DNA of 64,000 nucleotides from an uncultured Alphaproteobacteria bacterium (GCA_902601455.1 CACKNC010000004.1:21184-85183); one strand, 5' to 3'; shown: positions 30,917 to 39,594, numbered from the stretch's first letter. Numbers and translations: made by a program. Notes: generated by a model from the letters alone, not told the origin.

Positions 30917-31841
30917 AATCTCAGGTGCCTATTGCGCAGTATTAACACCGCTTAATAATAATCTTTCAATAAACAACAATCTTCATCTCCGCCATTGCCA
31001 ATCTTTAATGCAAAAAGGTTTAGATGGCTTAACTATTTTTGGGACAAATGGTGAGGCTAGTAGTTTTTCAGTCAGCCAAAAAATTCAAAGTATAGAATTC
31101 TTATTAGAAAATCAAATAGATGTCAGTAATTTGTTAATAGGTAGCGGATCATCATCTTTAGAAGATGCAATTACATTAACAAAATTTAGTGCGAAAATCG
31201 GAGTAAAGGCATCGCTTCTTATACCTCCATTTTATTTTAAAAACGTAGCTGATGATGGAGTAATCGCATATTATCGAAATGTTATAGAGAGTTCTTGCGA
31301 TAATGAATTTAAATTTTTATTGTATAATATTCCTCAGCACTCAGGCGTTACAATTAATTTCAATATTATTGAAAATTTACTTAAATTATATCCTAATAAC
31401 GTCGTTGGTCTTAAGGACTCAACAGGTAATATGGATAATATGCTCAAAACAATAAAATATTTTTATAATTTTGCTGTTTTTTGTGGCAATGGAGCAATGG
31501 CTCTTCACACATTAAGACGAGGAGGGGCAGGAGCAATAACTGGTGATGCTAATATTACGTCTAAATTATTAAGTTTTATTATTCATAATTTTAAGAGAGA
31601 AAAAGAAATAGATAATTTTAATGATATCCAGGTTTTAATGGAAAATATTCGCAATGTATTAAGCAGTCATGAACAAATAAGTTTATTAAAAGCTTATTAT
31701 TCCATTGCTGATAGAATGGAAGAATGGAATAATCTTATGCCACCGCTTAAAAAGATTGAAAACCCTTCAAATAATAAACAAGTAACTGCTCTATTAGACT
31801 TAGTAGAACAAATAGATATTTTAGTACCTTCTAGTTCTTGA
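30909..31841 (+). CDS. DapA/NAL-family class I aldolase
   Basis: TIM-barrel lyase/synthase of the dihydrodipicolinate synthase superfamily. The 310-residue product has the Schiff-base Lys169 (VGLKDSTG), the catalytic Tyr139 (LLYNIPQHSG) and the pyruvate-binding loop GTNGE at 45-49. True DapA normally has GTTGE there; the Asn at the second position suggests a different substrate (for example a 2-keto-3-deoxy-sugar acid or N-acetylneuraminate-type lyase). Pathway cannot be assigned from neighbours. Its 3' end overlaps convergent fxsA by 21 bases. Confidence 0.8.
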   Translation: MFKISGAYCAVLTPLNNNLSINNNLHLRHCQSLMQKGLDGLTIFGTNGEASSFSVSQKIQSIEFLLENQIDVSNLLIGSGSSSLEDAITLTKFSAKIGVKASLLIPPFYFKNVADDGVIAYYRNVIESSCDNEFKFLLYNIPQHSGVTINFNIIENLLKLYPNNVVGLKDSTGNMDNMLKTIKYFYNFAVFCGNGAMALHTLRRGGAGAITGDANITSKLLSFIIHNFKREKEIDNFNDIQVLMENIRNVLSSHEQISLLKAYYSIADRMEEWNNLMPPLKKIENPSNNKQVTALLDLVEQIDILVPSSS

Positions 31842-32183
31842 GACAAAATAATTTTTTGCTCTAAGGGCAATAAAATCTTGAACAGGTTTTAAGAAAACGG
31901 CAAAACCAACACAATCAGTAAAAAAACCAGGTGTAATTAGTAATAATCCTGAAATTAGTAAAAAAATGCCACCTTTAATTTCCTCAGTTGGCATTATACC
32001 CTCTGACATATTTTGACGGGCATTAAATAAAAGGCTTAACCCTTTTTTTCTTATTAAAAAAATACCAATCAAAGCAGTTATTAAAATTATAGCAATAGTA
32101 TTAAGGATTCCAATATTTGAACCAACAGTAATAAAAATAGTAATCTCAAGAATAGGGATAATGATAAAAATTAAAAATATCAT
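31821..32183 (-). CDS. fxsA: FxsA-family membrane protein
   Basis: Small inner-membrane protein of the FxsA family, known in E. coli for relieving exclusion of phage T7 when overproduced; normal role unclear. The 120 residues have membrane helices at about 2-22, 26-43 and 72-93, with the family-typical IPILEITIFITVGSNIG start and ILRTALIGIFLIRKKG-like core. The start overlaps the stop of the SbmA/BacA-like gene (ATGA). Convergent overlap with the aldolase gene. Confidence 0.85.
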   Translation of the reverse strand: MIFLIFIIIPILEITIFITVGSNIGILNTIAIILITALIGIFLIRKKGLSLLFNARQNMSEGIMPTEEIKGGIFLLISGLLLITPGFFTDCVGFAVFLKPVQDFIALRAKNYFVSRTRRY

Positions 32184-33184
32184 TCAGTCGAATTCTCTAC
32201 GTTATCCTGTTGAATATTGATTTCAATTTTTGTTTCAAATTCTCTAAGTCTTTTATACACACTTGCTAGTTCAATAATTGTTGGCCAAGCCCTAAAGAGA
32301 TATTGTAAAGATCCTTCTACTCTTCCAAATGCACGAATAATTTGTTGCATCACTCCTAAAGTCATGACGCCTGCAACAATAGCAGGAGCTAGAAAGATGT
32401 AAGCTGCTAATACATTGGCTTGCAGATATGCTAATCTTCCTATGCTAAAGTAAAGATAATACAAGTAGCTTTTGAAATGGATTGATCTAACACCATCAAA
32501 AAGTTCATCAAGTGTCTTAGGTCTTACGCCACCATCATCTTCCGCGATGACTAATATTTTTCTGTAAGCAGCTTCTTTTTTTTGAAGATCATATTCAATT
32601 CCAACCAATCGAAGAACCCATGCTAAGATGATCATAAGTATTGTTCCACCCACGGCCCAAATAAAAGCTCCAGAAACTAGACCGTATTGCCAATCACCAA
32701 ACCACAAAATTGGGATTCCAATAGAAAGTGTCATTAATAATGGGAAAAATTCAACAAGGACCAAAACAGACTCAATTAGACTTGTACCTAATCCCTCCAT
32801 TATTCTACTAAATTTTATTGTATCTTCCTGTACCCTTTGACTCGCACCTTCTATAGTGCGAGCTTTATCATAAACGCTGTGATACCATTCAACCATTGCC
32901 GTTCTCCAGCGAAACAAAAAATGTGATGTAAGAAAAGATATTGCCAGACCAAGAACAATCGATAAAACTGCCAGTTTAGCAAAGCTGGCAAGAGAACTCA
33001 TATATTCTTGCATTGTAACTGCATTAGGAGTCCCCAATGCTTTTTGGATCATATCATAAAACTCACCAAACCATTCATTGATTAGGACATCTATTTGTAC
33101 TTGAACCCATATTGATGTAAGTATAACTATAGAGCCTATATATGCCCAAGCATACCATTTAGGATTAGTGAAGAATTTAAACAT
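32180..33184 (-). CDS. SbmA/BacA-like peptide transporter, N-terminally short
   Basis: Membrane protein related to SbmA/BacA, proton-driven importers of antimicrobial peptides and peptide antibiotics. The 334 residues match the family in order: INEWFGEFYDMIQKAL, LFRWRTAMVEWYHSVYDKA, EGASQRVQEDTIKFSRIMEG, EAAYRKILVIAEDDG, and a C-terminal RAWPTIIELASVYKRLREFE. Compared with E. coli SbmA (406) it lacks about the first 75 residues, including the first membrane segments; the upstream DNA does not extend the frame. Whether this short form transports peptides is unknown. Confidence 0.82.
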   Translation of the reverse strand: MFKFFTNPKWYAWAYIGSIVILTSIWVQVQIDVLINEWFGEFYDMIQKALGTPNAVTMQEYMSSLASFAKLAVLSIVLGLAISFLTSHFLFRWRTAMVEWYHSVYDKARTIEGASQRVQEDTIKFSRIMEGLGTSLIESVLVLVEFFPLLMTLSIGIPILWFGDWQYGLVSGAFIWAVGGTILMIILAWVLRLVGIEYDLQKKEAAYRKILVIAEDDGGVRPKTLDELFDGVRSIHFKSYLYYLYFSIGRLAYLQANVLAAYIFLAPAIVAGVMTLGVMQQIIRAFGRVEGSLQYLFRAWPTIIELASVYKRLREFETKIEINIQQDNVENSTE

Positions 33185-33230
33185 TGTTATTTATATATGG
33201 TCAATTTCAATAAATTAAAGAATCTTTACA

Positions 33231-33623
33231 TTACTTCAGAAAGTCATCAACCTCAACCTGATAGGACTCAACAAGTCTATTTGTTTCATTTGCCATACCC
33301 ACTATAGCAATTAATTCTTTTAACATTTTATCTGACATTCCTTTTTTCTTAGCAGCCGCTGTGTGTGATCTTATGCAGTATTCACAGCTATTTGTCATTG
33401 ACACCGCTATGTAGAGCATTTCTTTTGTTAGTGGATCTAAAGCTCCTTTTTTCATAATATCTTTTAGTGAATTCCAAGTTCTTTCTAGAGTATCTGGATC
33501 ATTGGCAATGGTTTTCCAGAAATTTGGAATTTCCTTAATTTTTCTTTCTTTTTTTATGTTGTCAAAAACCTTCTTTACTTTACTTTTAGCCTTAGTTTCT
33601 TCAATTGGGGTAAAAATTGTCAT
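33231..33623 (-). CDS. AhpD-like/carboxymuconolactone decarboxylase-family protein
   Basis: Small alpha-helical protein with the CxxC pair of alkylhydroperoxidase-like enzymes: SCEYCIRSHTAAAKKKG at about residues 82-98, including the conserved His. The 130-residue length fits peroxidase-related members. A thiol-based peroxide-reducing role is likely but untested. A strong ribosome-binding site (AAGGAGG) lies directly upstream, one of few in this window, suggesting good expression. It probably forms its own unit or one with the tiny basic gene upstream. Confidence 0.82.
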   Translation of the reverse strand: MTIFTPIEETKAKSKVKKVFDNIKKERKIKEIPNFWKTIANDPDTLERTWNSLKDIMKKGALDPLTKEMLYIAVSMTNSCEYCIRSHTAAAKKKGMSDKMLKELIAIVGMANETNRLVESYQVEVDDFLK

Positions 33624-33679
33624 TTATCCTCCTTATTTGGAGGCTATCATAAATTAGAAAAGGTAAAGATTAAAGCTGG

Positions 33680-33763
33680 TTATTTTTTCTTTTGGCGTCT
33701 TTTGTTACGTCTGTATTTGGAACCTCTTTTACGACGACCACGATGTTTTTTTGGATAACCCAT
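33680..33763 (-). CDS. 27-residue basic protein, candidate ribosomal protein bTHX
   Basis: A self-contained frame: an in-frame TAA lies four codons before the ATG and the product is 27 residues, starting MGYPKKHRGRRKRGSKYRR and ending KKK, with about 60 % Lys/Arg and no acidic residues. Size (27 with Met), Met-Gly start, RRGK/RRKRG-type core and KKK end resemble ribosomal protein bTHX (Thx) of Thermus, Bacteroidetes and chloroplasts. The resemblance is compositional as well as positional, so homology is not proven; another tiny ribosome-associated peptide is possible. It fills the otherwise empty gap between the AhpD-like and LysR genes. Confidence 0.6.
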   Translation of the reverse strand: MGYPKKHRGRRKRGSKYRRNKRRQKKK

Positions 33764-33805
33764 ATTTATTGAGGTTTATACAAATTCTTTGAAGTAAGTC
33801 AAAGA

Positions 33806-34693
33806 CTAATAATGCCAATCTTTAGCTTCATTAAACAAAAAATCTTTAAAAACCTCTAATCTACGATCATTTTTAAAAGCTTCTGTATATACAAAGTAAG
33901 TTTGATAGGAAGGACCTTCAACATTAGGAAGAACTCTAACTAAATGAGGCTTATCTGCTACCATATAGTCTGGAAGAGAAGCAAGACCAGCACCTTTTTC
34001 AACAGCCAATGACATGCCATAAATACTATTTACTCTAAATTTTGGTTTTCTTTTTGTACCTTCTTTTCCTAGCTTTAATATCCAATCTATATTCGAGATA
34101 GGTGATGGTAAACCAGAACCGAAACAAATAAGGCTATGTTTATCTAAATCACCTATATTCCTGGGAATACCTGCAGATTGCAAGTAATCTGAAGAGCCAT
34201 AAATATGATTATGAAAGTTTACAAATTTCTTAAATATTAAATTTGCTTGAGTAGGTTTTTTGACACGTACAGCGACATCAGCAATTCTGCTTGATAAGTC
34301 AACTTCCTCATCTGACATAATTATACTAACCTCCATTTCAGGAAATTGATTTGTAAATTTATTTATTCTAGGGGTAAGCCATGTAGAACCAAAACCTACT
34401 GTGGTACTTATTGTAAATCTACCTGCTGGTTTAGTTTTCTTATCAATTAGCTTTTTTTCAAAACTAGAAACAGATGTATTAATTTGGCTAACTGTATTAA
34501 ATAAATTTTCTCCTTGTTCAGTTAATCGCACACCTTTTTGATGACGAATAAATAAAGGTGTTTTTAAATCATATTCAAGATCTTGAATTTGTCTACTAAG
34601 AGCAGACTGACTGATATTTAATTTTGCACTAGCTTTGGATATACTTTTGGAGATAGCAATTTCATAAAAAGATTTTAATTTATCCCAGTCCAT
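33806..34693 (-). CDS. LysR-family transcriptional regulator
   Basis: The 295-residue protein has an N-terminal winged helix-turn-helix (about 1-60: SISKASAKLNISQSALSRQI, then LKTPLFIRHQKGVRLTEQG) and a LysR effector-binding domain (from about 90). The effector and targets cannot be told. Its start overlaps the stop of rpe on the same strand, so it is probably co-transcribed with rpe rather than divergent from its target, which is unusual for LysR regulators. Confidence 0.92.
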   Translation of the reverse strand: MDWDKLKSFYEIAISKSISKASAKLNISQSALSRQIQDLEYDLKTPLFIRHQKGVRLTEQGENLFNTVSQINTSVSSFEKKLIDKKTKPAGRFTISTTVGFGSTWLTPRINKFTNQFPEMEVSIIMSDEEVDLSSRIADVAVRVKKPTQANLIFKKFVNFHNHIYGSSDYLQSAGIPRNIGDLDKHSLICFGSGLPSPISNIDWILKLGKEGTKRKPKFRVNSIYGMSLAVEKGAGLASLPDYMVADKPHLVRVLPNVEGPSYQTYFVYTEAFKNDRRLEVFKDFLFNEAKDWHY

Positions 34694-35340
34694 TATCTCA
34701 AAGAATCGATCAATGTTTTATAATTGTCTTTATTGCCAGAAAAAATGTAGGATCCAGCAACCAATACGTCTGCACCACTATTTTTGCATATTTGAGAAGT
34801 TTCTTTATTGACTCCACCGTCAATTTCAATTTCAAAATTTAGTTTTTGTTGATCTCTTATACTTTTTAATTCAATAATTTTTGATACCTCTGAGTCCATA
34901 AATTTTTGACCGCCAGCTCCAGGAACGACAGTCATTACAACAACTAAATCTATGAGCTCTAAATATTTAGTGACATTTGCTATTGTAATATTTGGATGAA
35001 TAGCTATTCCTGCTTTGCAGTTTTTATTTTTAATATTTTTTATTATTTCAAGAGCTTTATCATCTGCTTCTGGGTGAAAGCTTATTATATCTGCTCCCGC
35101 TTCAATGAAATTATTTATATATTTTTCAACTGGACTAATCATAAGGTGAACATCGAGTATCTTATTTGTAACAGGCCTTAAAGATTTTACAATATTAGGT
35201 CCAAATGTAATATTGGGCACATAATGCCCATCCATTATGTCAATATGTATATATTCTGCTCCATTAGCATCAACTAATTTTACTTCATCTTTTAAATTAA
35301 TTAAATCGACCGCTAATATTGATGGAGCAATTTTAATCAT
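34693..35340 (-). CDS. rpe: ribulose-phosphate 3-epimerase
   Basis: Interconverts ribulose-5-phosphate and xylulose-5-phosphate in the pentose phosphate pathway. The 215-residue TIM barrel has IAPSILAVD at the N-terminus, HIDIMDGHYVPNITFGP with the metal ligands, LDVHLMI, VMTVVPGAGGQKFM and EIDGGVN. Length is normal. Divergent from the cupin gene across 38 bases. Its product links to the ribose salvage genes at 23-28 kb through pentose phosphates. Confidence 0.95.
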   Translation of the reverse strand: MIKIAPSILAVDLINLKDEVKLVDANGAEYIHIDIMDGHYVPNITFGPNIVKSLRPVTNKILDVHLMISPVEKYINNFIEAGADIISFHPEADDKALEIIKNIKNKNCKAGIAIHPNITIANVTKYLELIDLVVVMTVVPGAGGQKFMDSEVSKIIELKSIRDQQKLNFEIEIDGGVNKETSQICKNSGADVLVAGSYIFSGNKDNYKTLIDSLR

Positions 35341-35378
35341 CTTGAATCTATTTATATAATATATATTAAACTTTCATA

Positions 35379-35711
35379 ATGAAAAATTTCGTTAAAAAAA
35401 AATGGGGCTCTTACGAGGTCATTAATGCAGGTAAAAATTACAAAGTTAAAAAATTAATAGTTCAGCCAGACGGTCAACTTTCATTACAAAGCCATAAAGG
35501 TCGCTCTGAACATTGGCTTGTAGCTCAGGGAGAAGCAGAAGTAATTATTAATGATGAAACTTTTAATTTAACTGAAAATCAACATATTTTTATTCCTCAA
35601 GGAGCAAAACATCGATTAGCGAATAGGGGAGATCAAACCTTAATTGTTATTGAAATGTGGTTTGGAGAGCTTCTTGATGAAAATGATATTAAGCGATATG
35701 AGGATATATGA
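35379..35711 (+). CDS. mannose-6-phosphate isomerase type II-like cupin
   Basis: A stand-alone 110-residue cupin equal to the C-terminal isomerase domain of bifunctional ManC/AlgA. It begins KKWGSYEVINAGKNYKVKKL and has the metal-binding patterns LSLQSHKGRSEHWLVAQGEAEV and IPQGAKHRLANRG. Likely role is fructose-6-P/mannose-6-P interconversion for GDP-mannose or other surface sugar synthesis, but no guanylyltransferase partner is nearby. Overlaps the DUF6165 gene by four bases. Confidence 0.8.
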   Translation: MKNFVKKKWGSYEVINAGKNYKVKKLIVQPDGQLSLQSHKGRSEHWLVAQGEAEVIINDETFNLTENQHIFIPQGAKHRLANRGDQTLIVIEMWFGELLDENDIKRYEDI

Positions 35712-36091
35712 TTATAAGTACACCAATTTCATTAGGTGAGTTAGTTGATAAAATATCAATTTTGCACATCAAAAATATTAATATTAAAGATGATGAAAAA
35801 TTAAAACTCATTAGAGAAGAGCTAGAGTTACTTAATAAAACTCTCAATAAACATATTAAGAAAAATGATATTCAAAATCATTTAGACTCGCTAATTGAAA
35901 TTAACTCAAAATTGTGGGTAATTGAAGATGATATACGCGATTGTGAAAGAAACAAAAAATTTGATCAAACTTTTATTGATCTTGCAAGATCTGTATATTT
36001 TACTAATGACAAAAGATCTGAGATAAAATTAGAAATAAATAAAAAATTTGGATCAAAAATTATTGAAGTAAAATCCTACGAAGAATATTAA
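35708..36091 (+). CDS. DUF6165-like protein
   Basis: A 127-residue helical protein with the pattern I recognise from DUF6165: ISLGELVDKISILHIKNINI at the start, SKLWVIEDDIRDCERNKKF in the middle and LARSVYFTNDKRSEIKLEIN at the end. No enzymatic motif and no signal peptide. The family often sits beside glycosyltransferase or surface-polysaccharide genes; here the partner is the cupin with which it overlaps (ATGA). Function unknown. Converges on ispB without a gap and without a visible terminator. Confidence 0.72.
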   Translation: MIISTPISLGELVDKISILHIKNINIKDDEKLKLIREELELLNKTLNKHIKKNDIQNHLDSLIEINSKLWVIEDDIRDCERNKKFDQTFIDLARSVYFTNDKRSEIKLEINKKFGSKIIEVKSYEEY

Positions 36092-37120
36092 TTAAGCCAG
36101 CCTCTTCACACTAGTCTCAATTAATTTAATCATTGCTTCTTTATATTCATTATCATTGAATATAGTTAGTGAGTCAATTGCAATATCAGCAAAATGATTA
36201 GCTCTAATTAAAGTATCCTCTATACATTTGTATTTTATTAGTAATTCTTTAGTTAATTTAAAATTATTTTGATCTTCTTTTGGATTTGATATTACATTTT
36301 GTAGAAACTTTTTTTCTTCATTGTTTGATCTTCCATAAGCAAGAATAATAGGCAAAGTTATTTTACCTTCTTTGAAATCGTCTCCAATATTTTTACCCAT
36401 TGTTTTAGAGCTTGATGAGTAATCTATTGCATCATCAATTAATTGAAATGCCATTCCAAAATTTGTTCCAAATGATTTAAGTGCTTGATGCTCATTATCT
36501 TTTGCACCTCCACTGATACCTCCAACTTGACATGCTGCACTAAATAATGATGCAGTTTTTCCATTGATTACTTGAAAATAGGTATCTTGACTCATTTCTA
36601 AATTTTTATCGTTACTAATTTCAAGAACTTCACCCTCAGAAATTACAACACTAGTATCTGATAAAATTTTTAAAGTTTCCATATTTCCATACTTAGTCAT
36701 TAATTGAAATGATCTGCTAAAAAGAAAATCACCTACTAAAACACTTGTTTTATTCCCCCAAACTTCATTAGCAGTTAAATTACCTCTTCTGTCTTTACTT
36801 AAATCTACAACATCATCATGTAATAGAGTTGCTGCATGAATAAACTCTACAGCTGCAGCTAAACCTATATGATTAATGCTTTTTAAAGATTGATTATTTA
36901 ATATATTATAGCATGAGGTAGTTAATAAGGGCCTTAGTCTTTTGCCACCCGATAAGATTAGGTATTTGCCAATCTCATGAATTAAGGGAACGGAACTGTC
37001 TAATTTTTCTAAAATTAATGTGTTGATAGATTGTAAATCTTCCTTGCATAAATTGGATAAACTTTTAACTGCTTCGTTAAAGTTTTCTTTGTTTTTATGT
37101 ATAGGTATGATCTTAGCCAT
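36092..37120 (-). CDS. ispB: all-trans polyprenyl diphosphate synthase
   Basis: Adds isopentenyl units to make the long polyprenyl side chain of ubiquinone. I chose ATG 37120 (342 residues) over a TTG at 37138 that adds six residues. The protein has both aspartate-rich motifs: first LLHDDVVDLSKDRRG and second QLIDDAIDYSSS, plus GGKRLRP near the N-terminus. Chain length (octa- or decaprenyl) cannot be read directly. Divergent from the S49 peptidase gene. Confidence 0.93.
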   Translation of the reverse strand: MAKIIPIHKNKENFNEAVKSLSNLCKEDLQSINTLILEKLDSSVPLIHEIGKYLILSGGKRLRPLLTTSCYNILNNQSLKSINHIGLAAAVEFIHAATLLHDDVVDLSKDRRGNLTANEVWGNKTSVLVGDFLFSRSFQLMTKYGNMETLKILSDTSVVISEGEVLEISNDKNLEMSQDTYFQVINGKTASLFSAACQVGGISGGAKDNEHQALKSFGTNFGMAFQLIDDAIDYSSSSKTMGKNIGDDFKEGKITLPIILAYGRSNNEEKKFLQNVISNPKEDQNNFKLTKELLIKYKCIEDTLIRANHFADIAIDSLTIFNDNEYKEAMIKLIETSVKRLA

Positions 37121-37234
37121 GATTTGGATATAGTTCAATTTTGATTAATTAATAGATATTTGTAACTTCGATAAACTTTTTTTTCAAAAATTCAATTAAT
37201 TGAACACTTTTAACCTTTAAGTAAAGATTAACTT

Positions 37235-38059
37235 TTGCTATTAAGCCTTGTGTTTAAGAGGTTTTTTTCAAAAGATATCAATATACCAACATTAAGATTA
37301 TCTGGTGTTATTGGGCAGGCTGGTATAGCAAGATCGGGATTAACAATTACTGGAATAGAAAAACTAATTGATAAGCTTTTCGGTGATAAAAAATCACCTG
37401 CAGTTGCTTTAATAATTAATTCTCCAGGAGGATCTCCAACACAATCTTCATTAATTGCAGAAAAAATTATTAATTTAGCAAAAGAAAAAAACAAAAAAGT
37501 ATATGCCTTTGTGGAAGATGTAGCAGCTTCAGGTGGTTATTGGTTGGCCTGCTCTGCTGATGAAATTTATTTAGATTCAAATTCTATTGTCGGATCAATA
37601 GGAGTTATTTCACCAGGATTTGGTTTTGTAGATCTTATTAAAAAAATGGGAATTGAAAGAAGAGTTTATACTTCTGGAAAAAGTAAAAGTTTTTTAGATC
37701 CATTTAAAGAAGAAAAAAAAGAAGATATTGACCGTTTGAAAAATATCCAAGAACAAATTCATGAAAATTTTATTGATTATGTTAAAAAAAGAAGAGGAGC
37801 AAAACTTTCTAGCTCAAATGAAGATGAAGTATTTTCTGGGTTATTTTGGGTAGGAAAAAAAGGTGTCGAACTAGGTTTAGCTGATGGAGTTGGCTCAATT
37901 AATAAGGTGATTAAAGAAAAATTTGGAAAAAAAGCTAAAATTAAAATTATTGATCAAAAAAAATCTTTTTTACAAAAACGTCTATCATCTTCTATAAATA
38001 GTGATGATATTTTTAATAGACTGGAAGAGATAATAATGTGGTCTAAATATGGTTTATAA
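37235..38059 (+). CDS. S49-family serine peptidase (SppA/SohB-like)
   Basis: Signal-peptide-peptidase-like enzyme. The frame has no ATG before the domain: the start is a TTG at 37235 (274 residues) or a GTG at 37250 (269 residues), followed by IPTLRLSGVIG. Catalytic pattern: NSPGGSP, the nucleophile region EDVAASGGYWLACSADEIY and the general-base Lys in TSGKSKSFLDPFK. It is the short form with one peptidase domain and no clear membrane anchor, so it may act in the cytoplasm. Next small gene overlaps its stop by one base. Confidence 0.87.
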   Translation: MLLSLVFKRFFSKDINIPTLRLSGVIGQAGIARSGLTITGIEKLIDKLFGDKKSPAVALIINSPGGSPTQSSLIAEKIINLAKEKNKKVYAFVEDVAASGGYWLACSADEIYLDSNSIVGSIGVISPGFGFVDLIKKMGIERRVYTSGKSKSFLDPFKEEKKEDIDRLKNIQEQIHENFIDYVKKRRGAKLSSSNEDEVFSGLFWVGKKGVELGLADGVGSINKVIKEKFGKKAKIKIIDQKKSFLQKRLSSSINSDDIFNRLEEIIMWSKYGL

Positions 38060-38220
38060 TGAAAATTATTGTTTTAATTGGATCAATACTATTTATTTTT
38101 CTGTTATTTAAAATTTTATCTGAAAGAAATAAAATTAATAATGGCTCAAAGAAGCAAAATGAAACGACTATTGATTTAGAAAAAGACCCAAAAACAAAAG
38201 AGTATAAACCAAAGGAATAA
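38059..38220 (+). CDS. small membrane-anchored protein, unknown
   Basis: A 53-residue frame starting MKIIVLIGSILFIFLLFKIL, one hydrophobic helix (about 3-21), then a charged Lys/Asp/Glu-rich tail ending EYKPKE. The ATG overlaps the stop of the S49 peptidase (TAATG) and its own stop is immediately followed by the glyS ATG, so it sits squarely in the operon and leaves no gap. I do not recognise the family. Predicted: N-terminal anchor with cytoplasmic tail. The tight junctions argue that it is a real gene. Confidence 0.68.
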   Translation: MKIIVLIGSILFIFLLFKILSERNKINNGSKKQNETTIDLEKDPKTKEYKPKE

Positions 38221-39582
38221 ATGACTGCAAGCTCAATGGAGGAATTAGTCTCTTTATGTAAAAGAAGAGGATTTATATTTCAATCTAATGATATTTATGG
38301 AGGTATTAAAGGTCTGTATGATTATGGGCCAATGGGTGTTGAATTAAAAAATAATTTAAAACAAGCTTGGTGGAAGTCGATGGTTTATGAAAGAGATGAT
38401 ATTGAAGGGTTAGATGCTTCGATTCTTAGTGCACCTGTCGTATTGCAACAATCAGGTCATGAAGATACTTTTACAGACCCCTTAGTTGATTGTAAAAGCT
38501 GTAAATCCAGGTGGAGAGCAGATCAATTAACTGATAATAGTTGTCCTGAATGTAAGTCTAAGGACTTAACTGATCCAAGACCCTTTAATTTGATGTTTAA
38601 AACAGCAATAGGACCTGTTGATGATGGCTCTTCTTTTGCTTACTTAAGACCGGAGACATGTCAGCAAATATTTACTAATTTTAAGAATATTACTGACTCA
38701 ACGAGTAGGGTAGTGCCTTTTGGTATAGCTCAAATTGGTAAAGCTTTTAGAAATGAAATTACCCCAAGAAATTTTATTTTTAGAGTTAGAGAATTTGAAC
38801 AAATGGAATTAGAATTTTTTGTAAAGCCAGGATCTGATGATGAATGGCATAAATATTGGGTCGATAAAAGAATTGATTGGTGGGAAAAACAAGGTGTAAG
38901 TAAAAAAAATTTATACCCTGTAGATGTAGAGCAGGGTGAATTATCACATTATTCAAAGGCTACAGTAGATATTATGTATGAATTTCCTCATGGCAAAGAG
39001 GAGCTTGAAGGAATTGCTAACAGAACTGATTTTGATTTAGGTTCGCATACTAAAAATCAAAAAGATTATAATATTAGTTCAGATGTTAAAAAAAATGAAC
39101 ATTCTACTACAAAATTAGGAGTACAAAACTTGGAAGAAAAAACTTCATATATACCCTACGTTATCGAACCTTCAGCAGGAGTTGATAGGGGACTTCTTGC
39201 TATTCTTAACGAGGCTTATACAATAGAAGCTTTAGAAAGTGGAAATTCACGAACAGTTTTGAAATTAAAACCACACCTATCTCCTATTAAAGCAGCAGTT
39301 ATTCCTTTGAAAAAAAATAATGAAGAAATTGTTTCAAAAGCAAAAGTTATTAAAAATGAATTACAAAATCTTGGAATGGGAAGAGTAATTTTTGAAAACT
39401 CTGGAAATATTGGAAAAAATTACAGACGTCATGATGAAATTGGAACTCCAATTTGTATTACTGTAGATTTTGAAACATTAGAGGACGACTCTGTAACTGT
39501 TAGAGATCGTGACTTAATGAGTCAAGAGAGAGTATTGATAAAAGACCTAAATCAATATTATCAAAAATATTTCATTAAATAA
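38221..39582 (+). CDS. glyS: glycyl-tRNA synthetase, single-chain homodimeric type
   Basis: Charges tRNA-Gly. The 453-residue product is the class II, alpha2-type enzyme (as in Gram-positives, archaea and eukaryotes), not the alpha2beta2 GlyQ/GlyS usual in proteobacteria. Seen: [18 protein letters not shown] near residue 20, a zinc-ribbon-like CKSCKS...CPECKS pair (about 89-120), motif 2 [19 protein letters not shown], motif 3 [14 protein letters not shown], and the C-terminal anticodon-binding domain ([12 protein letters not shown] onwards). Nothing suggests truncation. The gene starts right after the small membrane protein gene. Confidence 0.95.
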   Translation: MTASSMEELVSLCKRRGFIFQSNDIYGGIKGLYDYGPMGVELKNNLKQAWWKSMVYERDDIEGLDASILSAPVVLQQSGHEDTFTDPLVDCKSCKSRWRADQLTDNSCPECKSKDLTDPRPFNLMFKTAIGPVDDGSSFAYLRPETCQQIFTNFKNITDSTSRVVPFGIAQIGKAFRNEITPRNFIFRVREFEQMELEFFVKPGSDDEWHKYWVDKRIDWWEKQGVSKKNLYPVDVEQGELSHYSKATVDIMYEFPHGKEELEGIANRTDFDLGSHTKNQKDYNISSDVKKNEHSTTKLGVQNLEEKTSYIPYVIEPSAGVDRGLLAILNEAYTIEALESGNSRTVLKLKPHLSPIKAAVIPLKKNNEEIVSKAKVIKNELQNLGMGRVIFENSGNIGKNYRRHDEIGTPICITVDFETLEDDSVTVRDRDLMSQERVLIKDLNQYYQKYFIK

Positions 39583-39594
39583 ATTTTTAGTATT

